Part shown: positions 52,088-60,915 of the stretch, one piece after another
Layout: every line of letters begins with the position of its first letter
Position numbering within the stretch: position 1 is the stretch's first letter
Assembly: GCA_036562635.1 (NCBI GenBank)
Contig: DATCJU010000114.1
Location: 5,876-69,875 of the forward strand
Reading direction: 5' to 3'
DNA from: DATCJU01 sp036562635
GTDB taxonomy: Bacteria > Actinomycetota > Actinomycetes > Mycobacteriales > Pseudonocardiaceae
Length of the DNA: 64,000 nt
The notes under the pieces: generated by a model
The model's input: the letters and a program-made list of their open reading frames with translations, nothing else
Told to the model about the DNA's origin: nothing
Database searches by the model: none
Position numbers and translations under genes: made by a program

Positions 52088-52259
52088 CGGCGCACCGCGG
52101 AGCCGTCCGGACCTTGCTGCCTGCCCGGTGCCGTTCCCGGACCGGGTGGGCGGCGTCCGGGCGACGACACACCCGACACGCTCGGTCACCACGCGCCGGC
52201 ACACCGTGACACCGGAGCGCGAGGCAGTGGTCTGGCACCGGTCCACGGGCAACGCGCCG

Positions 52260-52265
52260 TATCCT
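52260..52265 (+). promoter_or_regulatory. -10 element for leaderless DUF4191 gene
   Basis: TATCCT with a seven-base spacer to ATG 52273. Confidence 0.55.
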
Positions 52266-52272
52266 GACGGGT

Positions 52273-53001
52273 ATGGCCCCCAAGCAGGACAAGGCGGCTG
52301 CGAAGGAAGCAGCCCGCGCCCGCCGCGCCGAGGCCCGGGAACGCCGGCGGCAGATCATCGAGGCGTTCAAGATCCAGCGACGCGAGGACCGCGGTCTGCT
52401 GCCGTGGATGATCGTGGCGTTCCTCGGCTCGATCGCTGTGGTGTTCGGCATCGGCTGGCTGCTGAACCTGCAGTGGGTGTTCCTCCCCCTGGGCATCATG
52501 ATCGGCCTGCTCGCCGCCGTGATCGTCTTCGGTCGCCGGGTGCAGCGCAACGTCTACGCCAAGGCCGAGGGGCAGCCCGGTGCGGCCGCCTGGGCCCTGG
52601 AGAACCTCCGCGGCCCGTGGCGGGTGACCACGGCTGTCGCGGCCACCACACAGCTCGACGCCGTGCACCGGGTGATCGGCCGCCCCGGCATCATCCTGGT
52701 CGGTGAGGGGGCGCCGCATCGGGTGCGCAGCCTGCTGGCCCAGGAGAAGAAGCGGGTGGCGCGGCTGGTCGGTGACACCCCGATCTACGACGTGCAGGTG
52801 GGCACGGAGGAAGGCCAGGTACCGCTGCGCAAGCTGCAGTCGCACCTGGCGAAGCTGCCCCCCAACATCAACGCCGCGCAGATGGACCAGCTGGAGGCCC
52901 GGCTGGTGGCCCTGCAGACCAAGGGGGCGGCGATGCCCAAGGCCCCCATCCCGCAGGGCGCGAAGCTGCGCAGTGTCCAGCGCACCCTGCGCCGTCGCTG
53001 A
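52273..53001 (+). CDS. DUF4191 membrane protein
   Basis: A 242-residue protein. A charged coiled N-terminus (APKQDKAAAKEAARARRAEA) is followed by two adjacent membrane helices (about 43-65 and 70-92) and a soluble C-terminal domain (DAVHRVIGRPGIILVGEG, LAKLPPNINAAQMDQLEARL). This is the DUF4191 layout, equivalent to Rv2219, of unknown function. It follows lipA by 185 bases and has its own -10 element. Confidence 0.9.
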   Translation: MAPKQDKAAAKEAARARRAEARERRRQIIEAFKIQRREDRGLLPWMIVAFLGSIAVVFGIGWLLNLQWVFLPLGIMIGLLAAVIVFGRRVQRNVYAKAEGQPGAAAWALENLRGPWRVTTAVAATTQLDAVHRVIGRPGIILVGEGAPHRVRSLLAQEKKRVARLVGDTPIYDVQVGTEEGQVPLRKLQSHLAKLPPNINAAQMDQLEARLVALQTKGAAMPKAPIPQGAKLRSVQRTLRRR

Positions 53002-53040
53002 CCCGACGAAATTCCCTCCGTACCGCCCGGCCGTTCCCGC

Positions 53041-53046
53041 TACGGT
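53041..53046 (+). promoter_or_regulatory. -10 element for leaderless GNAT gene
   Basis: TACGGT with an eight-base spacer to ATG 53055. Confidence 0.5.
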
Positions 53047-53054
53047 CGGGCGGT

Positions 53055-53825
53055 ATGTGCATGGTCGACATCGCGATCCGGATCGCCCGTGGGCAGCGAG
53101 TCGGCGCGGCCCGTGATCGCCGGGTCGTGGACGTGGGCCCCCTGACCGGGCTGTTGCACGACTCCCCCTCGATGTTCCTGTCCTACGCGGTGGCCCGGCA
53201 GCCCGGAAGCGATGTCACACAGGGCGAGGTCGAAGCAGCGCTGCCCCGGCTGCGGGAGACGTTCGGTGCCGAGGGCAAACCGTTGCGGTTCGAACTGGTC
53301 GACGAGGCGAGTCCGGGGCTGGTCGCCGGTCTGCTCGCCTGCGGCGCACGTCGGACCGGAACGTTCCCGCTGCTGGCCACCTCCCCCGACCAGGTGCGCT
53401 GCCCCGACCTGCCGGCCGGGACACGGGTGGTGTCCGTGCTGGATGCCGAACAGCAGGCCCAGGCGCACCGGGTGGCCCGGGCCGCGTTCGAGGAGGACCT
53501 ACCGGAGCTCGCCGTCCCCACCGACCCTGCCGCAGGGGGCACGGTCCTGGTGGTGCACCGTGACGAACCCGTGGCCGTCGCGTCCTGGACGGCGGTCGCG
53601 GAGGGGGTGACCGAGATCGTCGGGGTGGCCACCGTGCCGGAGTACCGGCGCCGTGGTTTCGGCCGGCTGGCCACGGCACACGCGGTGCGGGCCGCCGCCG
53701 GTGGCGGAGCCACCCTCACCTGGCTGACCCCGGGCGACACCGGCGCGCACCGCCTCTACCGGGGGCTGGGTTTCCGCCACGTGGGCACGGCGGCACACCT
53801 GGTGGACGGGTCTGCGGAGATCTGA
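53055..53825 (+). CDS. GNAT-family N-acetyltransferase
   Basis: A 256-residue protein. The C-terminal half is a GNAT domain with the acetyl-CoA loop ATVPEYRRRGFGRLATAHAV and a YRGLGF end motif. The N-terminal half is shorter and divergent and may be a second degenerate GNAT fold. The substrate is unknown. A second ATG at 53061 is a possible start. It converges with the RDD gene, with a weak hairpin between them (53832-53859). Confidence 0.85.
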   Translation: MCMVDIAIRIARGQRVGAARDRRVVDVGPLTGLLHDSPSMFLSYAVARQPGSDVTQGEVEAALPRLRETFGAEGKPLRFELVDEASPGLVAGLLACGARRTGTFPLLATSPDQVRCPDLPAGTRVVSVLDAEQQAQAHRVARAAFEEDLPELAVPTDPAAGGTVLVVHRDEPVAVASWTAVAEGVTEIVGVATVPEYRRRGFGRLATAHAVRAAAGGGATLTWLTPGDTGAHRLYRGLGFRHVGTAAHLVDGSAEI

Positions 53826-53866
53826 GCGGGCGACGGCCGGCTGCACGGGCGCGGCCGTCCCGGCCG

Positions 53867-54331
53867 CTAGCGGGTGCGCAGCACGATGCTGCCCACTGCC
53901 TTGTCGTGCAGCCCCCGACCGTCCCGGTCGTAGACGACGGGCGGGATGGCCAGACACAGCAACACGGTCCGCACCACGGCGCCACCGAACCCGATCCGCC
54001 CTCGACCGGCGACCTGGGCCACCCGCAGCCCGACCAGGGCGTGCCCGGGGGTCCGGCTGGCCACGACGAGGCTCACCGCCGTGTACAGCGCGAACAATGC
54101 CAGGGCCGAGGTGGCCGGGTTGGTGGTGAACAGCTCGGCGAGCAGGGCGCAGGGCACCCAGTCCAGCACCAGGGCGAGTCCTCGGCGGCCGAATCCGGCG
54201 ACCGAGTCCGGGCCGTCCTCCGGAAGGCCCAGACGCTCACCGCGCCACCGCTGCTGCTCCCCTTCCGCGCTCCCGGAGGGGTTCAGCGCGGCACGCGGCC
54301 CCGACAACCAGGTCCCGGTCCACCTGCTCAC
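53867..54331 (-). CDS. RDD-family membrane protein
   Basis: A 154-residue protein with a soluble start (about 1-45) and three predicted helices. The conserved Arg in FGRRGLALVLDW, Asp in the same helix, and SRTPGHALVGLRV are the RDD pattern. The family function is poorly known; some act as sodium antiporters. The GTG at 54331 has TACTCT seven bases before it. It is divergent from glnA and may fill the place of Rv2219A. Confidence 0.86.
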   Translation of the reverse strand: MSRWTGTWLSGPRAALNPSGSAEGEQQRWRGERLGLPEDGPDSVAGFGRRGLALVLDWVPCALLAELFTTNPATSALALFALYTAVSLVVASRTPGHALVGLRVAQVAGRGRIGFGGAVVRTVLLCLAIPPVVYDRDGRGLHDKAVGSIVLRTR

Positions 54332-54338
54332 GGGTCCA

Positions 54339-54344
54339 AGAGTA
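54339..54344 (-). promoter_or_regulatory. -10 element for leaderless RDD gene
   Basis: TACTCT on the minus strand with a seven-base spacer to GTG 54331. Confidence 0.5.
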
Positions 54345-54403
54345 CGGCGCGGCGCGCGTCACCCCCCGACCAGGTGACATCGGTCCTTCGATCGGGACAA
54401 GCG

Positions 54404-54441
54404 TTAACACCGGCGAAACATTCAGGTAGCGGTTGGGCAAC
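54404..54441 (+). promoter_or_regulatory. GlnR-like operator upstream of glnA
   Basis: Four pentamers are spaced by exactly six bases: TTAAC (54404), GAAAC (54415), GTAGC (54426) and GCAAC (54437). The GlnR a/b-site consensus is GTNAC-N6-GAAAC repeated. Copy 2 matches fully; each of the others differs at one position. The site ends 107 bases before the glnA GTG. GlnR is the nitrogen-response activator of actinomycete glnA genes. Confidence 0.65.
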
Positions 54442-54548
54442 ACCTGGGCCATAACGTCCTCCACAGAGCCCGACGCAGACCCGCTGCACCGGGGACGTCA
54501 CCACCTGCGGGCACCGTGCCGCCGGTACGTAGACGAAGGAGCCAGAGG

Positions 54549-55973
54549 GTGTTCACCAATCCCGATGAGGTCCTGCGCTTCATCGTCGACGAAGAGGTCA
54601 AGTTCGTCGACATCCGTTTCTGCGACCTTCCAGGCGTCATGCAGCACTTCACGGTGCCTGCCGAGGCGTTCGACCAGGACACCTTCGAGGAGGGCCTGGC
54701 CTTCGACGGTTCGTCGGTGCGGGGTTTCCAGTCGATCCACGAGTCGGACATGCTGCTGCTGCCCGACCCGCAGACCGCCAGGATCGACCCGTTCCGCGCG
54801 GAGAAGACGCTGATCATGAACTTCTTCGTGCACGACCCGCTGACCCGCGAGCCCTACAGCCGCGACCCGCGGAACGTGGCACGCAAGGCCGAGGAGTACC
54901 TGACCGAGTCGGGTGTCGCCGACACGGCGTTCTTCGGTGCCGAGGCCGAGTTCTACATCTTCGACTCGATCCGCTTCGACAACACCGAGAACACCGCCTT
55001 CTACGAGATCGACTCCGAGGCCGGCTGGTGGAACACCGGCGCCGACGAGGAGGGCGGCAACAAGGGCTACAAGGTCCGTTACAAGGGCGGCTACTTCCCT
55101 GTGCCGCCGTACGACCGCTTCGCCGACCTGCGGGACAGGATGGTCCTGAACCTGACCAACGCCGGGTTCAGGGTCGAGCGGGCGCACCACGAGGTCGGCA
55201 CCGCAGGCCAGGCGGAGATCAACTACCGGTTCAACACGCTGCTGCACGCCGCCGACGACCTGCAGCTGTTCAAGTACATCGTGAAGAACACCGCCTGGCA
55301 GGCGGGGCGCACGGTGACCTTCATGCCCAAGCCGCTGTTCGGTGACAACGGCTCCGGCATGCACACCCACCAGTCGCTGTGGAAGGACGGCGTGCCGCTG
55401 TTCCACGACGAGGTGGGCTACGCCGGTCTGTCCGACGTCGCCCGGTACTACATCGGCGGCATCCTGCACCACGCGCCGAGCCTGCTGGCCTTCACCAACC
55501 CGACGATCAACTCGTACCACCGCCTGGTGCCCGGCTTCGAGGCGCCGGTGAGCCTGGTGTACTCGCAGCGGAACCGTTCCGCGTGTGTGCGTATCCCGAT
55601 CACCGGCAACAACCCGAAGGCCAAGCGGATCGAGTTCCGCTGCCCGGACTCCTCCGGCAACCCGTACCTGGCGTTCGCCGCGATGCTGATGGCCGGGGTG
55701 GACGGCATCCGCAACAAGATCGAGCCTCCAGCGCCGATCGACAAGGACCTCTACGAGCTGCCGCCGGAGGAGGCCAAGAACGTCAAGCAGGTCCCGGGCA
55801 GCCTGGCCGAGGTGATCGACAACCTGGAGCGCGACCACGACTTCCTGCTGGAGGGCGGGGTCTTCACCGAGGACCTCATCGAGACGTGGATCCAGCTCAA
55901 GCGGGAGACCGAGATCGACCCGCTACGGCTGCGTCCGCACCCCTACGAGTTCGAGCTCTACTACGACGTGTGA
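54549..55973 (+). CDS. glnA: Glutamine synthetase type I
   Basis: A 474-residue GSI-beta enzyme that makes glutamine from glutamate, ammonia and ATP. The signature stretches FDGSSVRGFQSIHESDM, FGAEAEFYIFDS, KPLFGDNGSGMHTHQSLW and NRSACVRIP are intact. Tyr402 in KDLYELPPEE is the adenylylation site used by GlnE, whose gene is 1.6 kb downstream. The GTG at 54549 has AAGGAG seven bases upstream; an earlier start at 54516 would add an Arg-rich leader. Same position and type as Rv2220 (glnA1). Confidence 0.97.
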   Translation: MFTNPDEVLRFIVDEEVKFVDIRFCDLPGVMQHFTVPAEAFDQDTFEEGLAFDGSSVRGFQSIHESDMLLLPDPQTARIDPFRAEKTLIMNFFVHDPLTREPYSRDPRNVARKAEEYLTESGVADTAFFGAEAEFYIFDSIRFDNTENTAFYEIDSEAGWWNTGADEEGGNKGYKVRYKGGYFPVPPYDRFADLRDRMVLNLTNAGFRVERAHHEVGTAGQAEINYRFNTLLHAADDLQLFKYIVKNTAWQAGRTVTFMPKPLFGDNGSGMHTHQSLWKDGVPLFHDEVGYAGLSDVARYYIGGILHHAPSLLAFTNPTINSYHRLVPGFEAPVSLVYSQRNRSACVRIPITGNNPKAKRIEFRCPDSSGNPYLAFAAMLMAGVDGIRNKIEPPAPIDKDLYELPPEEAKNVKQVPGSLAEVIDNLERDHDFLLEGGVFTEDLIETWIQLKRETEIDPLRLRPHPYEFELYYDV

Positions 55974-56015
55974 TCCCTCACCGGGCGCCAGTGGACCGCC
56001 CGTGCCGGTAAGGGG

Positions 56016-56051
56016 CGAGGGCCGGGTGTACTCTCCGTCACCCGGCCCTCG
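56016..56051 (+). terminator. glnA terminator
   Basis: A perfect 13-bp stem (56016-56028 with 56039-56051) has a ten-base loop. Confidence 0.85.
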
Positions 56052-56065
56052 GGTTCTTCCGTGGA

Positions 56066-56116
56066 CCGCCCAGGACACCTCGTCCACCCGAGTCGGGGAT
56101 GCGGTGTCCTGGGCGG
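56066..56116. terminator. Second hairpin between glnA and the FMN reductase gene
   Basis: A perfect 14-bp stem (56066-56079 with 56103-56116) has a 23-base loop. It probably serves the convergent FMN reductase gene, or backs up the glnA terminator. Confidence 0.65.
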
Positions 56117-56167
56117 CGGCGTGTCACCGGACACGCGCGGAGGGTGCGCCCGTCCCAGCAGCCGGGT

Positions 56168-56740
56168 TCAGCGCCGTGGTGGCAGCACGGTGAGCACCCG
56201 GACGACGAAGTCGCGGAACTCTCGCATGTAGTCCCGCAGGAACTGCGCCGTGCTCTCGTCGGTGACCTCACCGGCCTCGGTGAACAGCCCGGGCTTGAAC
56301 TGGATGTACGCCTCCATCTCGTTCATCTGCGGGGCGTTGCAGAAACTCAGCACACTGCGCAGGCTCTGTTGGGCCACCGCGGTGCCGATCGAGCCGGTCG
56401 ACGCCCCGATGATCGCCGAGGGTTTGTGTGTGAACGAGTTGTCCCCCCAGGGACGGCTGGCCCAGTCGATGGCGTTCTTCAGCGCTCCCGGGATGGAGCG
56501 GTTGTACTCCGGGGTCACGAACAGCAGAGCGTCCACCGAGGCGATGGCCTTCTTGAGTGCCCGGGCCTCGGGCGGGTAGTCGGCGTCGTGGTCCCGGTTG
56601 TACAACGGGAGGTCCTTGATCGGGATCTCCACGAACTCCAGCTCCGGCGGGGCGAGGCGGATCAGCGCCTTCGCCAGGATGCGGTTGATCGATCTTGTCG
56701 AGAGACTGCCGACGAAGTAGCCCACCGTGTACGTGGCCAT
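56168..56740 (-). CDS. NADPH-dependent FMN reductase family protein
   Basis: A 190-residue flavodoxin-like quinone or chromate reductase type protein. The FMN phosphate loop is GSLSTRSINR near the start, and TPEYNRSIPGALKNAIDW is the family signature. The ATG at 56740 has AGGAGGT about ten bases upstream; the frame upstream of it is not part of the family. The gene lies between glnA and glnE and has no evident link to nitrogen regulation. Confidence 0.93.
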   Translation of the reverse strand: MATYTVGYFVGSLSTRSINRILAKALIRLAPPELEFVEIPIKDLPLYNRDHDADYPPEARALKKAIASVDALLFVTPEYNRSIPGALKNAIDWASRPWGDNSFTHKPSAIIGASTGSIGTAVAQQSLRSVLSFCNAPQMNEMEAYIQFKPGLFTEAGEVTDESTAQFLRDYMREFRDFVVRVLTVLPPRR

Positions 56741-57094
56741 GGCACCCACACCTCCTGCCGACGCGGAACGACCCGGCATCTGGGTGTTCCCCGGTGCGTG
56801 CGCCGACACCGCCCCACGGCCGACGTCACCCGTCCGTATCACTCCGATCCGCTCCCCGACCGGTCGGTGGTGAACCGGAACCCGGAAACACCGTGTCGGT
56901 GAGCACACGACAGCCGGCGCGGTGACGTCGTGGCCCGGCCCGGCGGGGTTCGCCGTCACCAGGGGTTGCTCACCTGATCCGGTGAGCCGCCCCCTCCCGG
57001 CCCCGGGCACGCTCCCCGAACACCTACCGACGCCCTACGCTGCCGCTGTTCCGCGGAACCGCCCTGCTCCCCTCTCACCGGTGGAGGACCGCAC

Positions 57095-57604
57095 GTGACG
57101 ACCGCCCCAGCTCCGTACTCGGTGTCCGTGGCCGGTGTCGTGGTCCGTGAGGACCGCCGTCTGTTGGTCGTGCGACGACGGGACAACGACCGCTGGGAGC
57201 CTCCGGGTGGGGTGTTGGAGCCGGGCGAGTCCCTCCAGGACGGGGTGCGACGCGAGGTCCTCGAGGAGACCGGTGTCGACGTGGAGGTGCAGCGGTTGAC
57301 CGGGGTCTACCAGAACCTCCGGCAGGGGGTGGTGGCGCTGGTGTTCCGCTGTCGACCGATCGCCGGTGTACCCGGGCCCTCCGCCGAGGCCGTCGAGGCG
57401 CTGTGGCTGCCGCTGGAGGAGGCGGTCCGGCTGATGGTGCCGGCCTTCGCCGTGCGGGTTCGGGACGCCTTCACCGACGAGGTGCCGGCACGGGTGCACG
57501 ACGGCTTCCTCCTGCTTCCCCCGGCTCCCGGAGCCGCACCGGACGACACCCCCGGCGGACGAGAACGCCCGCCGAGCCCGGCGCAACGTCCTCACTCCTG
57601 GTAG
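57095..57604 (+). CDS. NUDIX hydrolase
   Basis: A 169-residue pyrophosphohydrolase. The Nudix box GGVLEPGESLQDGVRREVLE continues with ETGVD, with all metal-binding glutamates. The C-terminus is a Pro/Gly/Arg-rich tail. The GTG at 57095 has GGAGGA upstream. The substrate, perhaps a damaged nucleotide or nucleoside diphosphate derivative, cannot be told. Its 3' end overlaps the 3' end of the convergent glnE by 13 bases. Confidence 0.92.
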   Translation: MTTAPAPYSVSVAGVVVREDRRLLVVRRRDNDRWEPPGGVLEPGESLQDGVRREVLEETGVDVEVQRLTGVYQNLRQGVVALVFRCRPIAGVPGPSAEAVEALWLPLEEAVRLMVPAFAVRVRDAFTDEVPARVHDGFLLLPPAPGAAPDDTPGGRERPPSPAQRPHSW

Positions 57605-60600
57605 AACACCCGCTCCACGACGGCCCGGGCCCGCCTGGTGGTCCGCCGGTAGTCGTCGACGAACTCACCGGGGTCCGTCCCCGGCGGGTAGCCGAGTGCC
57701 CGGGCCACCGCGGCCAGTTCCCGGCCAGCGCGCGGAAGTTGGTCGGTGGGTTTGCCCCGGACCAGGGTCGAGGCGTTGCGCGCCCGGGTGACCGTCCGCC
57801 AGGCCGTGTCCAGTGCCGCGGCGTCCTCGGGATCCAACACCCCCACCGCGGTGGCTGCGGCGAGCCCGGTCAGGGTCGAGGTGGTGCGCAGTTCCCCGTG
57901 TTCGCCCGCGTGCTGGAGCTGCAGCAGCTGCAGGGTCCACTCGATGTCCGCCAGTCCACCCCGTCCCAGTTTGGTGTGGGTGGCCGGATCGGCACTCCGG
58001 GGCAGACGTTCGGCGTCCACCCGTGCCTTGATCCGCCGGATCTCCCGGACCTGCGCCGGGTCCAGTCCCCCATGCGGGTAGCGGATCGGGTCGATCATCT
58101 CGCGGAACCGTTCCCCCAGCTCGGGGTTGCCGGCCACGAACCGGGCCCGCAGCAGGGCCTGGGCCTCCCAAACCTCGGCCCACTGCCGGTAGTAGGTGCG
58201 GTAGGACTCCAGGGTGCGGACCAGTGGGCCGCTGCGCCCCTCCGGTCGCAGGTCCGTGTCCACGTGCAGTGCGGGATCCCGGCTGGGCGAGCCGAGCAGT
58301 CGGCGCACCAGCTCGGCCACCGCGGTGGCGTACCGGACGGCGGCGGTGTCGTCGTTGCCGGTGGTCGGTTCACACACGAACAGCACGTCCGCGTCGGAGC
58401 CGTACCCCAGTTCCGCCCCACCGAGCCGGCCCATCCCGATCACCGCGATCCGGGCGGGGCGGTGAGCACCACCCACCCGACGCTCGGCCGCGTCCAACGC
58501 CGCCTGCAGCACCGCCACCCACACACTGGACAACGCGGTACACACCGCCTGCAGGTCCATCAGCCCGAGCAGGTCGGCGGAGGCGATCCGCAGCAGCTCG
58601 TGGCGCCGCAGCGAACGTGCCGCGGCCACCGCGGCAGCCGGATCGTCGTGCCGGGCCACCGTGGTCCGCAGGGCCTCGGCCACCTCCACCGGGTCCCGTC
58701 CGGCCAGCGTGTCGGTGTCGGCCAGCAGCCGCAGCGCCTCGGGGGCACGCACCAGCAGCTCCGGCACCATGCGGGAGGTGCCCAACAGCAGAGCGAGCCG
58801 CTCCACCACCGCGCCCTCGTCCCGCAGCAACCGCAGGTACCAGGGAGTGGTGGCGAGGGCCTCGGACACCTTGCGGTAGGCCAGCAGCCCCCCGTCGGGA
58901 TCGGGAGTGCGGGCCAGGAGGTCCAGCAGGACCGGCAGCAACGTGCTCTGGATGGCCGCCCGCCGGGACACCCCAGCGGTGAGAGCCTGGATGTGTCGGA
59001 GCGCCCCCTCCGGGGAGGTGTAGCCCAGGGCGGCCAGCCGCTGCCGGGCCGCCTCCGGGGTGAGGCGGAGCGCCTCGGTGGGCACACGGGCTACCGCCTC
59101 CAGCAGGGGCCGGTAGAACAGCTTCTCGTGCAGCCGACGCACCCGGTTGACGTGTCGACGGAACTCCCCCAGGAGCGCCTCGCCCGCCGAGTACCGCCCC
59201 CGCGGTCCGATCCCCGCTCCCCGGGCCAGCCACCGCAGCGACGGGGCGTCCTCGAAGTCCGGGAACAGGTGGGTGCGGCGGAGTCGCCGCAGTTGCAGCC
59301 GGTGCTCCAGCAACCGCAGGAACCGGTACGACTCGGCCAGGTCCGCCGCATCGGCACGACCGACGTACCCGCCTCTGCCCAGGGCGGCCAGGGCCTCGAC
59401 GGTGGACGGCGACCGCAGGGTCTCGTCGGTGCGGCCGTGCACGAGCTGCAACAGTTGGACGGCGAACTCGACGTCGCGCAGGCCACCGCGACCGAGCTTG
59501 AGTTCCCGTTCGACCAGCTCGGCCGGGACGTGGTTCTCCACCCGTCGCCGCATCGCCTGCACGTCGGCGACGAAGCCCTCCCGGTCCGCGGCGGTCCACA
59601 CCAGGGGGCGCACCACGTCCAGGTACTGCCGTCCCAGCTCGGGGTCCCCGGCGACCGGGCGTGCCTTGAGCAGCGCCTGGAACTCCCAGGTCCGTGCCCA
59701 GCGCCGGTAGTAGGACCGGTGCCCTTCCAGAGTCCGGACCAGGGCACCGGCCTTGCCCTCGGGGCGCAGTGCCGCGTCGACCTCGAAACAGGCCGCGCCG
59801 GCCATCCGCAGCACCGCACTGGCCAACCGGGTCGCCACCGGCAGCTCGGCCTCCGGCTCGGCGACGAAGACCACGTCGACGTCGCTGACGTAGTTCAGTT
59901 CCCGCCCACCGCACTTGCCCATGGCGATCACCGCGAGCCGGCAGGGCAGCGGCTCGGTGGGGTCGGGGACCACCTCGGCCGCGGCGACGGCCAGAGCTGC
60001 CCGCAGGGCGGCCACCGCCAGGTCGGCCAGTGCGCCGGTGATCTCCTCGTAGCGGGGGGCGGGAAGCTCGGGCTCCACCACGGGGGCGAGGTCGGCACCC
60101 GCGATCCGGAGCAGCAGTCCGCGGTAGGCGGCGCGCAGCGCACGCACCGCCTCCTGTCCGCGCAGGGTGGCCCGAGGGCCGTGTGAGGTGCCCGGCGGCG
60201 GCCCCTCGGGATCGGCCCCGACCGCGACCAGCAGGGCCCGGGTGGCGGTCTCCTCGTTTCCCAGCGGGTCCGGCTCGGTGAGCCGGTGCCATCGGTCCGG
60301 CCCGGCCACCAGGTAGTCGGCCAACGCGGCGGAACCGCCCAGCACCCCCAGCAGTCTCCCGCGCAGGACCGGGTCGGTGCGCAGGGCGGTGTCCAACTCA
60401 CCCCAGCCGTCGCCCAGGGCTTCCCGCAACCGTTCCAGGGCGTTGAGTGCCAGATCGGGATCGGGGCTGCGGGACAGCGCGGACAGGACCGCCTCGGCCC
60501 CCGTCGCCGGCCCGCTCCCGGTCCACCACCCGAGGGCGCGCAGCTGCTTCTCCGCGGAGGCACCGGTCAGACCGAACCGTGCGGGTGAAGGCATCGCACC

Positions 60601-60615
60601 TCTGCTGGCCGCCAT
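57592..60615 (-). CDS. glnE: Bifunctional glutamine synthetase adenylyltransferase/deadenylase
   Basis: A 1007-residue enzyme that adds AMP to, and removes it from, the regulatory tyrosine of GlnA. It has two nucleotidyltransferase domains, as in the family. The N-terminal (deadenylase) domain has GGRELNYVSDVDVVFV near residue 239; the C-terminal (adenylyltransferase) domain has GGAELGYGSDADVLFV near 738. Both Asp-x-Asp pairs are intact. The ATG at 60615 has TAGGTT six bases upstream and no ribosome site, so it is probably leaderless; an ATG at 60594 is an alternative. Same place as Rv2221c. Confidence 0.96.
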   Translation of the reverse strand: MAASRGAMPSPARFGLTGASAEKQLRALGWWTGSGPATGAEAVLSALSRSPDPDLALNALERLREALGDGWGELDTALRTDPVLRGRLLGVLGGSAALADYLVAGPDRWHRLTEPDPLGNEETATRALLVAVGADPEGPPPGTSHGPRATLRGQEAVRALRAAYRGLLLRIAGADLAPVVEPELPAPRYEEITGALADLAVAALRAALAVAAAEVVPDPTEPLPCRLAVIAMGKCGGRELNYVSDVDVVFVAEPEAELPVATRLASAVLRMAGAACFEVDAALRPEGKAGALVRTLEGHRSYYRRWARTWEFQALLKARPVAGDPELGRQYLDVVRPLVWTAADREGFVADVQAMRRRVENHVPAELVERELKLGRGGLRDVEFAVQLLQLVHGRTDETLRSPSTVEALAALGRGGYVGRADAADLAESYRFLRLLEHRLQLRRLRRTHLFPDFEDAPSLRWLARGAGIGPRGRYSAGEALLGEFRRHVNRVRRLHEKLFYRPLLEAVARVPTEALRLTPEAARQRLAALGYTSPEGALRHIQALTAGVSRRAAIQSTLLPVLLDLLARTPDPDGGLLAYRKVSEALATTPWYLRLLRDEGAVVERLALLLGTSRMVPELLVRAPEALRLLADTDTLAGRDPVEVAEALRTTVARHDDPAAAVAAARSLRRHELLRIASADLLGLMDLQAVCTALSSVWVAVLQAALDAAERRVGGAHRPARIAVIGMGRLGGAELGYGSDADVLFVCEPTTGNDDTAAVRYATAVAELVRRLLGSPSRDPALHVDTDLRPEGRSGPLVRTLESYRTYYRQWAEVWEAQALLRARFVAGNPELGERFREMIDPIRYPHGGLDPAQVREIRRIKARVDAERLPRSADPATHTKLGRGGLADIEWTLQLLQLQHAGEHGELRTTSTLTGLAAATAVGVLDPEDAAALDTAWRTVTRARNASTLVRGKPTDQLPRAGRELAAVARALGYPPGTDPGEFVDDYRRTTRRARAVVERVFYQE

Positions 60616-60621
60616 GTGGAC

Positions 60622-60627
60622 AACCTA
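60622..60627 (-). promoter_or_regulatory. -10 element for leaderless glnE
   Basis: TAGGTT on the minus strand with a six-base spacer to ATG 60615. Its first base is also the last base of the upstream hairpin. Confidence 0.5.
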
Positions 60628-60647
60628 AGGCCGTACGAGACGGCCTT
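60627..60647 (-). terminator. Hairpin after the small PiT-associated gene
   Basis: A perfect 8-bp stem (60627-60634 with 60640-60647) has a five-base loop, 34 bases after the stop codon of the 74-residue gene. Confidence 0.6.
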
Positions 60648-60680
60648 CCACGTCCGATGGCCCCCTGCGCCGGTACCGGA

Positions 60681-60905
60681 TCAGGAGGCGACGATCAGAT
60701 ACACCCCGTACAGCACGATCCCGGCGCACGCGGTGAAGCACAGCCCCGAGACGGCCTGCTGTACCACGCTGCTCGCTTCTCGCTCCTGTCGGGCCGCACG
60801 CGCGGACAGGGCGAGCACACCCCCGGTGAACAACAGGGCCACACCCACCGTCACCGCGAAGGACACCAGGAAGACCTCACCGAGGGCTGCCCAGTTGATG
60901 TGCAT
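60681..60905 (-). CDS. Small membrane protein following the phosphate transporter, 74 residues
   Basis: Two membrane helices (about 10-35 and 50-72) flank a short basic loop (ARAARQEREASS). It starts at an ATG ten bases after the PiT stop and is therefore in the same operon. Similar small proteins follow pit genes in other actinomycetes. No function is known; an accessory role for the transporter is inference. Confidence 0.82.
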   Translation of the reverse strand: MHINWAALGEVFLVSFAVTVGVALLFTGGVLALSARAARQEREASSVVQQAVSGLCFTACAGIVLYGVYLIVAS

Positions 60906-60915
60906 CGCTGTTCCC

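Noticed and set aside
57403..60186. A 927-codon open frame antisense to glnE
   Set aside because: It is a shadow of the GC-biased glnE codons; the translation is Gly/Gln/Pro-rich and unlike any protein family.
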